NCBI GenBank assembly: GCA_035582835.1 | Contig: JAYKAV010003126.1 | Coordinates: 377,706-441,705, forward strand | Origin: Phoebastria nigripes | Taxonomy: Eukaryota; Chordata; Aves; Procellariiformes; Diomedeidae | Direction: 5' to 3' | Length of the DNA: 64,000 nucleotides | Part shown: one piece after another, positions 13,365 through 26,400 of the stretch | Position numbering within the stretch: the stretch's first letter is position 1 | How the letters are laid out: each line of letters opens with the position of its first letter | The notes under the pieces: generated by a model | What the model saw: the letters and a program-made list of their open reading frames with translations, nothing else | Told to the model about the DNA's origin: nothing | Database searches by the model: none | Translations under genes and position numbers: made by a program

Positions 13365-14969
13365 CAAATATTGGATTAATGTAGAGGATACATTGGAACA
13401 AGTGAAAATTTCATTACTTAATACTTTTTTACTTTACCTGCAAGGCTAAGCGTGCTTTCTGCATAGATTTAGGGCTGAAATCAGAATCTGAGTGGAGATA
13501 TATGTAAACAGTAACCGGTAATTTCAGTAATTTACATCAGTTGTTGTTTATTGCTGTGTTCTNAGTATTAGTAGAAGCCTGAGGAAAAGTATGAATACAT
13601 CATCAGTTATATTAATTTTTGTCCTCATACATGCTTTTGAAGGAACTTTAAATTATACTTNTAAGTTGGCACAGTAAATCATCAGCTAGAACATATTCAA
13701 TTAATATTTGATACTAAACACCGCCATCCCTGCCCCCCAAATTTGGGATACTCTGGGTATAATTTTGTGAAAGATTTCATGCAGGACATGCTTGTGTGAT
13801 ATTCTCAGAGACTAAAGGAACTTAGAATCATTGCAGAAATTTAAAAAAGTTAGTAGAATTTAAATGTTGGCTTAAATGGGGCTGAAAATGCCTCTGTAGT
13901 TAAAATTTGCCTTTTAAAAAAAATTATTGGATTTTAGAAGCATTATAAGAATTAGCAAGCTTAAGAGAGTTAATTTTCCATTTACAAGGTAATACAAATA
14001 TAGTCAAGCTCTTCCATGGTGAAATTGTGGTATTAAAAACTATTCTCAAATACTTTTAGAGTCAGCATAGTGTGCTCATGATTTACAAAAAATAAGCAAA
14101 CAACCAAAAAACTAGAGATACAATTTGTATAACATTTTTGTAAACTTCTTTCTCTATAAAAAGAAATATTTATTGGGTTGAAAAGAACTCCTGAGTTGCC
14201 TAGATGCTGAATTTTCCCATCTGTACAGTAAACTTCTTTATGTGACATGAAGTCTTAAGTGATTAAGAAATCTCATCTGGNACCTGCAAAGGCAAAGCTG
14301 GAATAAAAAGACAGTTGCTCTTACAGACAGGGAGGGATTTCTTGGTTCCTTTCACGGTGAATGAGAACTGTGGGACTGGCAAAGAAAAATCCAGGGCCTA
14401 TTATTAGATACAAAAAAATAATTGCATCGGGTGTATTCAAATTTTTAAATTTTGACTACAATTTAAAAAAAAAAAGTCTTCCCTCCCCCCGCTCCCCCAC
14501 TTCTGGTTATAATATATCCCTCTAAGCATTTAGAGTAATAGCACTTTTAGTACTGCTGTAGCAATCTTGCCAATGGTATGAAGTTGCAGGCCTCACAGTT
14601 GAAGAAATAGTGTTGTAAAACGTGTATAGCGGTTTGTGTTGGCCGGTAGGTTTTACAAGCAGTCTTTACCAGAAAAGTGATATATCTAGTTTCTAATTGT
14701 AGCCAGGAATTCAAACTAGCACGTTCATTAGACAAGTTCCAGTTCAGTGGCATCTGAAATTTCCTCCCATCTCTTCCTCCACCAGTTTAGTTTTGACTCG
14801 GATTAGTAACAGTTTGTTAATTTGCACGCACCAGGAAGTATAAAATAAAAAATTGGAAGTTGCAATGTTCTGTTTCACCTGGGGAGAGTTTAGTCCCCAT
14901 ATTTTGCTGCTGTAACTCAGGCACCATTTGTCGTTCACGTGCAGTTGTCCATGGTGTGTGCAATGGGAG

Positions 14970-15158
14970 CAGCTCAGGACGTGCAGCCGTTTGCGCTACC
15001 TTGAGGATGAAAGCGATGTTCAGGCTGCGCCCGGGAAGCGGAAGCAGGAGCTGAAGAAGAAGCCTTTGGTTTCCCTTTTCAGTAAACCCACATCAGAGAC
15101 GTATAAGAAACTCACACATGTGTTTCTGCTCGATGAGGAACAACTCATTGGTGAGAGG
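14970..15158 (+). other. Unexplained exon-like open frame of unknown function
   Basis: The block is more GC-rich than its flanks. Read in one frame it gives LRYLEDESDVQAAPGKRKQE, then a lysine-rich stretch and KPLVSLFSKPTSETYKKLTH, then VFLLDEEQLIG. Composition and codon use look protein-like, unlike the surrounding chance frames. It ends at attg|gtgaga, a reasonable splice donor near 15151, and AG dinucleotides upstream (for example agctcag near 14975) could serve as acceptors. I do not recognise the protein. It could be an exon of an unannotated gene, a fossil processed pseudogene, a LINE or retroviral remnant, or chance. It does not resemble any part of alpha-catenin that I know. Confidence 0.25.
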
Positions 15159-16232
15159 TCTGGTTGAGTGGGTTGTGAGCACTGTCAGGGCACCCGTAGC
15201 AGTAGCCATGTGCTCCTCTAGCACGCAAGAGCAAGAAATCAAGATTACCCCTCAGTAAACCTCTTCCCACTAGCATCTGCGAAACAGCGTAACACTTTTT
15301 TTGAACATCGCTTACACAGATGGAGAAAATTGGGATGTTCAAGTACCCCAGCATCGCAGTGCATAAAGAAATGTTGGTGGGTCATGTGGTGAAAGAGGTT
15401 CTTGCTGAGATGTCGGTGTGTAGTAAATTTGAACTAGTAACTGGAATAAAAAAGGTATTTCAGTCAGACCTCTATTTAGATTTCTAAGCAGCGCATCAAG
15501 GCAGTTCTGCTTCAAGAAAAAAGAAATGGCTTCAAATAGTTTTTTTTGATTGGGATTAAGTTTTGGGCTATAGCAATTTTATTAACTTTTAGGTTTTTTT
15601 AGTTGTGTTAAATTTTGTTATTTTACTATGGCTATGAAGGTGATGGTTTTGGAAAATGTAGATCAGAAATCTGCAAGTGATGTCACAAATTGTTTTTCCT
15701 GAGAGAAATGGACAATAATCACATATATTAAAAAAAGAAAAAAAAAAGTGATATTCCCATTTCCTGCCTAAAACATAAAAAAATTTAAAAGTATGTATTT
15801 TCATGAGGCAGCTTTTCTAAGTAATGTTAAAATTATTTTATTCCCCTTAATTCGCTCTTTTTCTGTGTATAATTATTATCATACCATTGCCAGCATTATT
15901 TCATTTGTGTAATTATCAGTATTAAAATGAAAAGCCTTGGTTTTCCGTCAGGCATTTTAACCAACTTCTCTGACAGCTTTCTCTTTCTTCATTTGGTCTG
16001 TTTATTGAAAAGATCGGCAGTTCTGTAGAATATGGAGTTTATAGATGCATAGTGACTTTCATATATTAAAGAAAAATTAGTCATCACTCTTTTAGTTCTG
16101 ATTATTCCTGTATTATTCCAGAGTTTCAGAAATGGAAATTTTGGGATTGAATTTAGTTTCAATACTGTGACTTCTTGACCTCTGAGTGTCTGAAATTGCT
16201 GTAGAAATATTTTAGAAAAGGTAAAATGAATT

Positions 16233-16250
16233 AAAAAAAAAAAAAAAAAA
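16233..16250 (+). repeat. Poly(A) tract of 18 bases
   Basis: Pure A run in intronic DNA, without an attached element that I can recognise. Confidence 0.9.
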
Positions 16251-18239
16251 TCAAGTGACTTGGGTCTTACAAAGATCAAAATGAAAAGTAAAAGAATAGC
16301 TCATATGAATTGGTTTTGGTCTTTATGCAGGTCAGGCAGCACCAGCAATGTTAAGATCGTTTGTACAGGGTTACACCTTTTGAGGTCAGAGAAAAGCAGG
16401 AAAGAGCAGGTGTTTAGGTTGTTATTCTCTTGCTGCACCATCCTCTCTGGACAGATTGGGCAGAATTTCCATGGTTTATCTTACTGTTCAGTACGTGGTT
16501 GTTGCGTGCTGCTCTGGAGTGCAACCTGGCACTGCAGAAGAACGTGCTCCAGAAATATATACTCTTTTCAAACATACATTTGTTTACATGGATTTGTCAT
16601 TTCTGCTTGTAGAAACATAACTGTTTTATTAAATAGGAAGGTATGGAAAACGGGGGTGAGGATTTGGAGAAATCATATGTACCTTTTTGCTTAGTAAGAG
16701 GTGCCAAGTTTACCATCCTTATTCCAGTAAGTGAAAGAGCTTAAATAGGCTGAGAGTCGGTAGGAGGATCTTACTCTGAAGCAAAGTTAGAGGTTACATT
16801 TGTACCTCATGTGGAACTCAGTTTTCAGATCCGAGAATATTACTTAAACCCTAACTGAATCTACTGGCCTGTGAAAAATCTGCCCAAAGGACATCTTCCC
16901 CACCCCCAGCATTTTCGGACATGTGGATTTTTCTGCCTCTGCCTTTGGAGTTATTGAGTCTCTTATATTGGAAGTTAGATTGATAGGTCTGTCTCTCCTT
17001 CCCCCAGGTTCTGCTTTAGGAATTCAGTGAATCTTTCCTGTTAAAAATCTGTCTCTTCCTTACTCTCCGAAACAACGATGCAAACCAACCACTATCAACA
17101 CGAGGCAGAGAGCTAATGTCATTCCAAGTGGCCAAACTCACATTTATAAGGACCTGAAATTAAAGGCCAGCAGTGAGATATTTTATTCCACCTTTGCTTT
17201 GGAGGTGCTATACATGAGAAAGATGCTTAACTGCTTAGTTTGAATTTATTGCTCATCTTTGTCTCCAATATGTTTTCCAAGAAGTTCTGTTACTCTTAAA
17301 CTTGTCTAAATCCAGAATGACTTCAAATGACTGCTTTAAAACTACATTTACAACATTATAAAACATTTCTTTCTTTTTTGAAGAAGATAAAGGTTGAAAA
17401 TAGCCTAAAACACTAGTCTGGACTGTAGAATAATGTTTGGAAATAGCGGAAATAAATCATGAACACAATTCTTTTACTTGAAAATATCAACATTTCATTT
17501 AGTAGGGATATTCTTACGTAGGTAGTTCAAGAATAATAAAGAAGTCTTACCCTATCTGAAAATGGTTATAGCATCATTATTATTTCACTGTATATATTTC
17601 TCTCTCTACATATATTTCTATATAGAGTGTATACAGTGGGTAAAGCTTTTTAATTTCACTTTGTTTTGATTAGAAGTATTCTTACAACTATGGAAGAGTT
17701 GTTCCATATTTGATATGGAACATGATGGCATTAGGCACGTTTGTGTGAAAAGGTAAATATGTAATAGATAGATATCTATGTGCCATTGTTTTTAATTATT
17801 AGGTAGTTTAAAAGGGCACAAGAATGTACGAGTGAATCTGTGTAATGTAAGCACACACTGCTGGCAGACACAATTAAATTTGAAAGGAGATCATCTCTTT
17901 TCTGGTATTTTATTGCTGACGTTTTAGGCAGTAGAACTATGTCTTAAACACTTCTTACTCTGTTTTGCTGTGGGGTAGTGTATGATGTGCAAGTCCCGAA
18001 ATCAAGCAATTAGAGTGGGAAAAGACCTGTCAAGTTCGTACAGATTATTTTCTTGACAATGCAGTATTTTTTTCCCTTAAACAACGTTTTCAAACATGTG
18101 TGCCTGTTCTAATCACAAATGCTCTTCCCAAAAGTCTTTTTCCCAGTCTCTAAATGCAGTTCACCATTGGAAAGACATGTATCTCCAATTCTGTGGTTTT
18201 CTTGTCTTACTTCTCATTCATGTTAAAGAATTGTCATTT

Positions 18240-18256
18240 AAAAAAAAAAAAAAAAA
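18240..18256 (+). repeat. Poly(A) tract of 17 bases
   Basis: Pure A run in AT-rich DNA. Confidence 0.9.
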
Positions 18257-19813
18257 TTGAAGCTTGTTCTGTTTTTACCTCATCAGTTACTTTTCTAAGA
18301 GGCAAATCATTCTTCTTGATCGGTGACCTTTAAAACTAGTTGATTTACATTTAAATACAATCCGTCATTTACATTCCTAATAAAAATAAAGCCAGAAAGC
18401 TCCACAATATTCATATTTAAACATTAGTTTTTGTCTATCACTGTAAAAACAACGTATTCTAAACATTATAGCTATGGAAAATACTACCATTAAAATTGAA
18501 ATCTAATTTTTCATGCAGAAGACAAACATGACGAACTGACGCAATGTAGTTCTCTTCTAGATTTCCTTTGTGGTCTTTCACTTTGGCTGTCTGTTTATGA
18601 GCTTTTTAAATTCTTTTGCTTAATTTTTTAATTTTTAATGATTTACATTTAAAGAGTGCTGGATAATGTTATTTGATAGACTGATATTTTTGTTGAATTT
18701 TTGAATGGAAATTTTAATTAAAATGCAGAAAATTGGCATTTAAATGGTTCTTATTTTAATAAAATATATATGCAGGATGAATACATCATTTTTCTTATCA
18801 TTTAAATCAGTGTAACAAATGTTATCTGTAGTTATGAATAATTTTATTTGGTTTTTTTGTGTGGGTGTATGTTCATCATATCCTTTAAGTTTTAGAAATG
18901 GTAGCTTTCTGGTAGATTTCAGGTTATTATACTGAGGGTTTTCTTTTTTCCCCTCTTTTTTTCTGTAAATGCTCAAAGGAACAGAAGAAGCAAAGCTTTC
19001 NGGCGTTTTCAAATACCAGTTAGCTTCTGAACTTTGAATGAAAAAGGTGTGGAATTAGACTAAACAGATAGACTGAAACAAAAACAGTTTTTTCACTGCA
19101 CCTCCTGAAAAGGTTGGCCTCACGAGCAGAATTTTCTTCCAGCTACTTAGGCAGTGAATTCCTCCGCTTTAACAGTTTGGCTTTCCTTAGGGTGCATGTA
19201 GTGAATATGTTATATTTAGATATTAATTTGTTTACATTCCGTCACTCCTTTATGATGACTTTTTTTCCTTGATAGTTTTCTTTAAATACTTTACCAATTT
19301 TATAATGCTGGTTTGTGTAGCATGTGTATATTATATTGAGGTATCTTCTAAAGTAGAAACATAAACCCAACTGTGATTTAGAGTATATGCATAGTACTAA
19401 AAAATACAGCTGGAACTTCAGTTCTGACCTTGATAAGTCCTGCAGAGAGTATAGTTTTACACTCTACCTATCGCTCTGTTTATTTTGCATGGGGGTAACA
19501 AGTATACTGAGGATTGGCTTAAAATTTAATATCGTATTTATGGCAAAAAACCAATAAAATATGATTTTGAAAAGTATTCCTGGATAAAATAAGGAAATAT
19601 AGAAAAATCTTTTTCAGTAAATAATTCTTCTGAATCTACCTTTCTTCCTCCCACTCTTTCATTTCACTAGTCTGACAGGTTTCTGTCCCTTTACCAAACT
19701 ATTGATTGAATTTTTAGAATGAAGTATTCTCTTACTTCCTCTAGCTAAGTTGTACAAGATAGTCATTACAAATTATCTGAAAGCAAAATTTTAGTTTCCA
19801 AAGACATGCGATT

Positions 19814-19832
19814 AAAAAAAAAAAAAAAAAAA
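19814..19832 (+). repeat. Poly(A) tract of 19 bases
   Basis: Pure A run. Comparable A runs lie at 16233-16250, 18240-18256 and 23395-23410. Confidence 0.9.
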
Positions 19833-22610
19833 TCTTCAGCTTCATTATAAATTGATGAACTTGCAAATTTAAATTAGTTTTGCTCATTAGTTTTCATCTT
19901 AGTGAGCTAGAAGTGCATTATATTGATCAGAAGTTCTAAAACCTGTGTGATTAAAAACCATAAGTACTGTGTGACAACACAAACCGGTGTTGATCTCTGA
20001 TGTGATTTCTGTTTCAAAATACAATAGAATCTTGTTAATTTGCTCAGATCTATGCAGATTTAATAATTCATGTTATAGAATAGGTATCAAGGACATTGAG
20101 TGACATATCATATCTTACTAATTTTAATTTCTGAGGCTCAATTTAATATAACATTTATAGCTTGCTAACAAATACTCCCTTTTATATTATTTTAAAATCG
20201 TCTCTCAGGAACGTGAAGTCAGGTTTCACTCCAGAACTGTGTTATGCAAAAATGAGGAAGATGGAGCAAACGCAGTTGCAGCTGGCACTTGCCTATAGGC
20301 AGATTTTTTTTTTTTTTGTATATGTATCTGACTTTGAGTAAAAAAGGCATAACCAGTCATATTTCAGTTGCCTCTGGAGAAGTTTTTTTTTTTTTTTTTC
20401 TTTGCTGTAGCTGCCCTTATGACCATAAACAGCTTCTCCTATGCAGAATATAGAAAAAAAGGCTATTTCCTCCCCAAATGTGATAAATGTAAAAACCATA
20501 CATTGGAAAGCTTGATCACAAATACTGATACTGTATGTTGGGGGGAGGGGTATGTATCAGTGGAAAAATGTTTTTCTGCTCTTACCTGCAAATCCTCCGT
20601 TATAAACTGCCTGCTGACAAGAAACCATCTGTTCGGTTTCTTCCATTTGAGCTCACTGTAGCAGGTTCTGGGGAAAAGCTTTTCCAAACCTGCTCTTCCT
20701 TCAAACGAGAGCATGGCAGAATAAAAGATGTAGAAACACATTTGAAAGGTAGTAATTCAGACCGTCCACAACGTGTATATACAGGGGTTCTGAAGCATAT
20801 AAATGTCCATACCAGGTTAAAGTATGCATTCCTGTGTTGAAAACATACCNGGAAGCTGGAGAATAGCAAGTTTTAAAAGTATTTTTTGGGTAAGGTTGGA
20901 AAAGTTTTTATTTGGTCCTGCCTCTCCTCCCCACTCCTTTTAATGAGTCGATGTTTATTTCTGTTTTGTTTTATTTTTAAGTGACCTCTCACTCTAGAGT
21001 AATCAACTGATTGCTTGATTAAAATGAGATGTTTTACATAATCAGATGAGCTTTTTGGCCTTTCTTGCTTTAATTTTTGCTTTTTGTGGAGACCTCAGTG
21101 TTGCTCCTGATGGTCCACGTATTTTCGGTTTACGAAAGTTATGGCTAGTAGGATTTTGTTTAATTTTGACATGCGTTCATGCATTCCTGTAACGGTTTCC
21201 TTTTGAGAGGTTGATGTGATTAAAGAGAATATAAGTTGTGCTTTCTATACTTAGCCTTTTCACGTTCTAACTTTTCCTTTTTTTTTTCTTTTTTTTTTGT
21301 TTTCTTTTCTTCTTTTCTTTAAGTCACAGTTATTTATAGACTTTTTAGTGCGAATAATTTACAGTTCAAAGCCTTTGGACTTTAATACCTTGGGATATGT
21401 TTGGATTTCCTGGTTCTGTGATTTTTTTTGAAAATCAGTGGTTAAAGCAGCAGATGGACACCTTGGAGCATCCTCTTCTCAAGTTCCCTGCTTTGTTCTC
21501 TGCTCTTTGTAAAGCTTCTGTACTTCCTTCAATCAGTAATTTTCCTTTTCTTTTTTCTATGACTTTGTGATCCTTCTAGATAGGCAGATACACATGTTGC
21601 AAGCTCTCCTTTTCTCCTTTCCTCCATGACTTCTTTATTTGATCTTTCTCTTGAAGTTTACATGAGTTTCTGTCGTGTTTAACACATCCCATTTAAATGC
21701 AGTAAAACTATTTCGTAATGATGAGGCAGCCTAAAGCAAAGGTTGAGATATCTGTAGTCACTTCTCTATCCCTACCAGTACTTAAGTTAATTACCAGTGA
21801 GTATTATTTATGAAACTGCAAACACATTTGTCTGTGTACTTTTAATCAAACAGTGAACAGTTGCTGTGGTCATTCAGTTATAAGAATACTCTTTGTCTTG
21901 GTTTTGATTGAAGACTTCACTTTCAGCATTAACTAATTGTTTCTTCAGATGTTGCTGGAACATTAGATGTTTTGATACCTTTACATTTAAGTGTTATTAT
22001 CTATTAATGAACGTGATAAAAACCCACACCCACCACTACTCTTTAGTGTCTTAAAACCAGAAATTTCTCGGACTGACTATTATGAATTTTGAGGTAGCTT
22101 CAATCACGTTGTTTACATATCCTTAATTGTAATTATTTTTTCAGGTTAGGGTTTTTTAATCATTTGTTCATGACGTTTTGTTCTAAGTAGCACACCTGTA
22201 AAAGGAGAGTCGGGGAGTGCTACTGCCGTAAGGACAAAAAGACTGGGAGAGTGTAGAGGAAAGGAAGCTGTGGTCTGTTGCTTAGGACATTTTCCTAGGG
22301 AATAAGGACTCTGGGCTGAGGAAAGTATCAAAGACAGCTTTCTCCCAGCCTGTATGAAGACTTGTAAGCGTGAGCTGGGTGATGAGACACCGTGACTGCT
22401 TCTTAAGTCTCTCAATTCAGAGTGACCATTACTCCTGTTTGAATGGGATGGATTACTGTAGGAGGGGGCTGCCCGTTCTGAATCGCGATGTGCAGCACTG
22501 TCATCTGGAGCAAAGTCCTAAAGCCTTGAAGAGAAAGTGTGCTTCAGATAAACTTTTTTCTGTTTCCAAACAGCTATTTCAGATGGCATCCTGCTCCGAG
22601 CGTGGCTAAT

Positions 22611-22630
22611 TTGAGGCTCTTTGAGGCTCT
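22611..22630 (+). repeat. Perfect 10-bp tandem duplication
   Basis: ttgaggctct occurs twice in a row. Confidence 0.85.
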
Positions 22631-23394
22631 TTTTATCACAGAGGCAGTTTAAATACTGGACTCCACTGGTAGGTTCCTTCAGAAAAGTTCAGTATTGCAA
22701 CAAAGAATGACATGAGGCTTTACTCAGTAATAAGGAATTTTTTAACAGGTTCTCATGTGAATCTGGTGGCTTCAGCAGAAGAACATGCAGGTCGTGTAAA
22801 AGCAAACAAACAAAAAATTGCATGTGAGGTGTCTACAGTCCTCTGATTCTGATCTCCAGTCTGGTTTACCAACTTAGCACGAATTTTCTTGTGAAAGAGA
22901 AGGTAAAATTGTTGTTTGAGTGTGCCTTCATCCCTAAATTAGGGGAATCCCCTAGTAGGAAAAAGCAATGGATATTTTGCACTGTTGGATAGGAATTTTC
23001 TCCTGATAAGAACTATCCCTTTTTTTGATCAAGAAAACTAATATAAATATATTTTGTAATAGGGAAGAATACAGCCAGGTGTATCTTAAGTAAATAATCT
23101 CACTTAAATGAGCCTATTTTGGAATATCATGCATGTTGTCAGCTCTGATGTTATGAGCCTAAAAATCCCCTATTTTGAGACTAAGATTATACTAAAGATT
23201 TTTCTGGTCACAGTACAATAGGAATCCGTTCTGAGGTGTTTGAGGCTGATAGTTTAATAATTCTTTATATCTGTTTATCTAAAAGAATGATTGTACACTA
23301 CGTAGTACATTGGCAGTAATATGTTGCCATAAGAGAGCAAAAGGATAGTGTATAAATCCCAAAAGGATTTGCAAAACTAATCTACTCCAAACCT

Positions 23395-23410
23395 AAAAAA
23401 AAAAAAAAAA
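23395..23410 (+). repeat. Poly(A) tract of 16 bases
   Basis: Pure A run, with a second shorter A run about 20 bases downstream. Confidence 0.88.
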
Positions 23411-26400
23411 TTCTAAATGGGAAAAAAAATTCAAAACCTTTGCAGTCAATTAGTCTAAATATAGATTCTGGCTTCTTAATCAGAAGCTTTGCTTCTGTAT
23501 CTTTTTACTGTGGAAAATTCTTGTTTAATGTAAAAATCTGTATAAATTCTCTTTGTATTTTTATGTTATGTCACTGTAGACATTTCAAATACTAAACAAA
23601 TTCTTGCTTGAAATGTCTCTAGAATCGCCTTAGAGTTTTGGAAATGCTAAACTTCGGAAGGTTAACATCACAGTTTGTCTAGGGATCCTAGAACATTCTT
23701 CTGGGTAAAATCTAGTTTTTAATAATGTGTTAATATAAAACTCTTCATGAACAATATTAGTATTTCCACTTGAACATAGATAAAGAACTCCATCTAGATA
23801 AAGAAAAACATTGGTCAAAGTACATAAAATTTTATGGTATGAATTGCTGAACTGTATTCCTAGGAATAGTTGCTATGGCAATACTTTTTTTGCTGGGTTT
23901 TTGTTATGTATGCAATGAAGCATTTAAATAACAGAAGAAATTACAGAGAAAGTTTGAAAAATCAAAGTAAACCTTTTAGTGGGAGTATTCAGAATAATCA
24001 TTGAATTCTACGTTGCCTAGCACTGTCCGTTCCCTTTTGCTTTATCTATTCTGTTCACAAATTGACTATACACTTCAGTGTTAGTGGTACAGTAGGTTAT
24101 TTTCCAGGAAAATTTGGTGAAATAGAATAAACAGGCCATATCAGATATTAGCTTTATAGCTATGTGTTTTTATATCTTCCTCTCCACAGCTAGGAAGAAT
24201 AAAGTTGTTATTGACCCGACACAAGGAGTAGGCTTGGTCTTCCCTCAAGCTTATTAGTGCAGCAGTTGCTTCCCTGGCCTTTAAAATGAATGGATCTAGG
24301 TCAAGTATCCTCAGTAATGCGTATTTCTTCGTAAATAGATTGTTTTCTTTCCCTGAATCTTAAAACATTATGAGCTTTCTAGACCAAAGTTAGTGAACAA
24401 AGATCTGACACTGTAATTTAACAGTGATTATTGTTCATACCGCTGGTTCTAAAACGTGTGATGATGTAACTAGGAAGAAATTTCTTCTGGTTATTGTGAA
24501 GGATTATGTGGCATCCATAATTCAGTTCTGCTAAGTGTTTCACACACCATCAACTTAATATTATAAAAGGGGACAAGATTGAATCAAAATCTGCCCTCCC
24601 ATTTCTTTGTTTTTTTGGTATGTACAAAATTAACTTTATTTTCAAACACTTAGATGTACCGTGTTCAGTGTATTCTTGACTTTAAAACAAACAAAAATAC
24701 AATGATGATAATCAGAAACTGTCAACAGAAAGTAACTTATGTCTTTTAAATACTGTGTTGATGGGAAAAGGTGGTTTTAGAAGAGCTTTTGAGAGCTACT
24801 AAGAGACGAAAGAATTGGGACAAGTAATCTGAAAACCCAAATTTAGAAATATTCTCCAAAGGTTATTAATAAAGCAATGAGATGTGCATACAATAGAAAG
24901 GTAATGGGAAACAGAGGAAAGACAAGAAAAAAAGAAAAGAAAAAAAAAAAAAAAAGACTGTCTTCAAAAAGACTAAGGGGTAAATCACGCTTGAGAATTT
25001 TTGGTGCTTTAGTCACCATGTAGTCATCATCAATCTTACATAATAGGAACTTGAATCTTCTTCCCATTGAAGGCAATAGAGAAAATTGCTAGTGGTTTCA
25101 ATAAAACAATATTGGAGCCCATATCATGGTCTGCAAGGGGAGGAAAAAATCCCCACTCTTCTGAGATCCCTTTGTGTCTGATGATACACTCTTTTGAATT
25201 GCCAAACTACTGAAGAATGCTATCTTAATCTGCAGCATTCAGGGTCATAATTATAACTTAAATGTGATGGATTGACTGCAGTACCAGCAAGTATAGCCTA
25301 AAAAGAAAACTAAAATTATTTCAAATAATCTGAAGAATGATAAGGTATGATTTGAGACTTGAGTCTCAGGTTTGTCATTAGGCTTATGATAAAAAGTCTG
25401 AAAAAAAATCCAGTTAAAGTCTGGTTACTCTTTGAAATTTGTATACTATCTAAGTGGTCAAATTTTTTGAATTTTATTTTGCCAAGGTTTTTAATGAATC
25501 TACTGAGATGGCATGGCTCAGTAGATTAATAAATTGTATGCATTGTTTCAGTTATTGCCAGTAAATTGGTAATTTATTAAAAAGTGATACATTTAAAAGA
25601 GTAAGAGAGTGTCCCAGCACAAACATTGTTTCCAATTTTCTGATACTTTTACATTGATTTTACTAGTGGAACGTTATCAGAAGAGTAATTGGTGCTAGAT
25701 TTCTTTGTTATGAAAAAAATACTGAGTATTACAGAAGTTGAGCTATACAAAGGTTTAGATGTTTAGAAAGTCTGAAATATAGTGAAAAGTAATCCTAATA
25801 GAGCCCTCCTTTAGCTTCTGGATGAATGAGATGCTGGTCGCTTCAAGTGACCAAGTCCACTTACTTTAAGTACACCAAAGTTTCATTCTAAATTGTATAT
25901 ATTCTATTTTCTTGCATAATACAACACCTGTATAGCTAGTATGGTTCTGACATCATAATGTTGAATGTCTCACAATCACAAAATTATTTTTTCAGTACTT
26001 TGGTGAACTGGAGGAAACACTGTATTTGTTTATTGCAAGGAAAGAGAATGGTGCAGATGGGGTGACATCTTGAAGTTACTAAAAAAGTCTAAAGCTGAGG
26101 AAGTATTTGAAACAGAATTTTGTATCTTCTAATCCAGTTCTGTGTCAGTTACACCCCAAAGTATCTAACATGCCCAGAAGGAAAATTATCCATGCTAGAG
26201 CTTGCTCTCCAAAGGTCTCTGAGGAAATGGGAAGGTAAGTGTGAGGTGTATGTGTTGTTCTGCTAGTAACAGCTCACTGCAAGCTTCTGGCTTTGGTCAG
26301 GACAAGGGATCCTGGACTGGGATGCATCTTTGCATGCGGGCACTGTGGAGTTGCATGCTGTACAGATAATTACCACAATTTATTTTACTTCTATCTACAA

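Noticed and set aside
16260..16694. 144-codon open frame on the plus strand
   Set aside because: No recognisable domain, atypical composition (cysteine- and serine-rich with scattered hydrophobics), no splice or promoter context, and overlapping frames in the same interval. It is most likely chance.
20535..20869. Overlapping 89-101 codon frames on both strands
   Set aside because: The frames shadow each other and none has a known motif. The stretch shows no exon-like boundaries.
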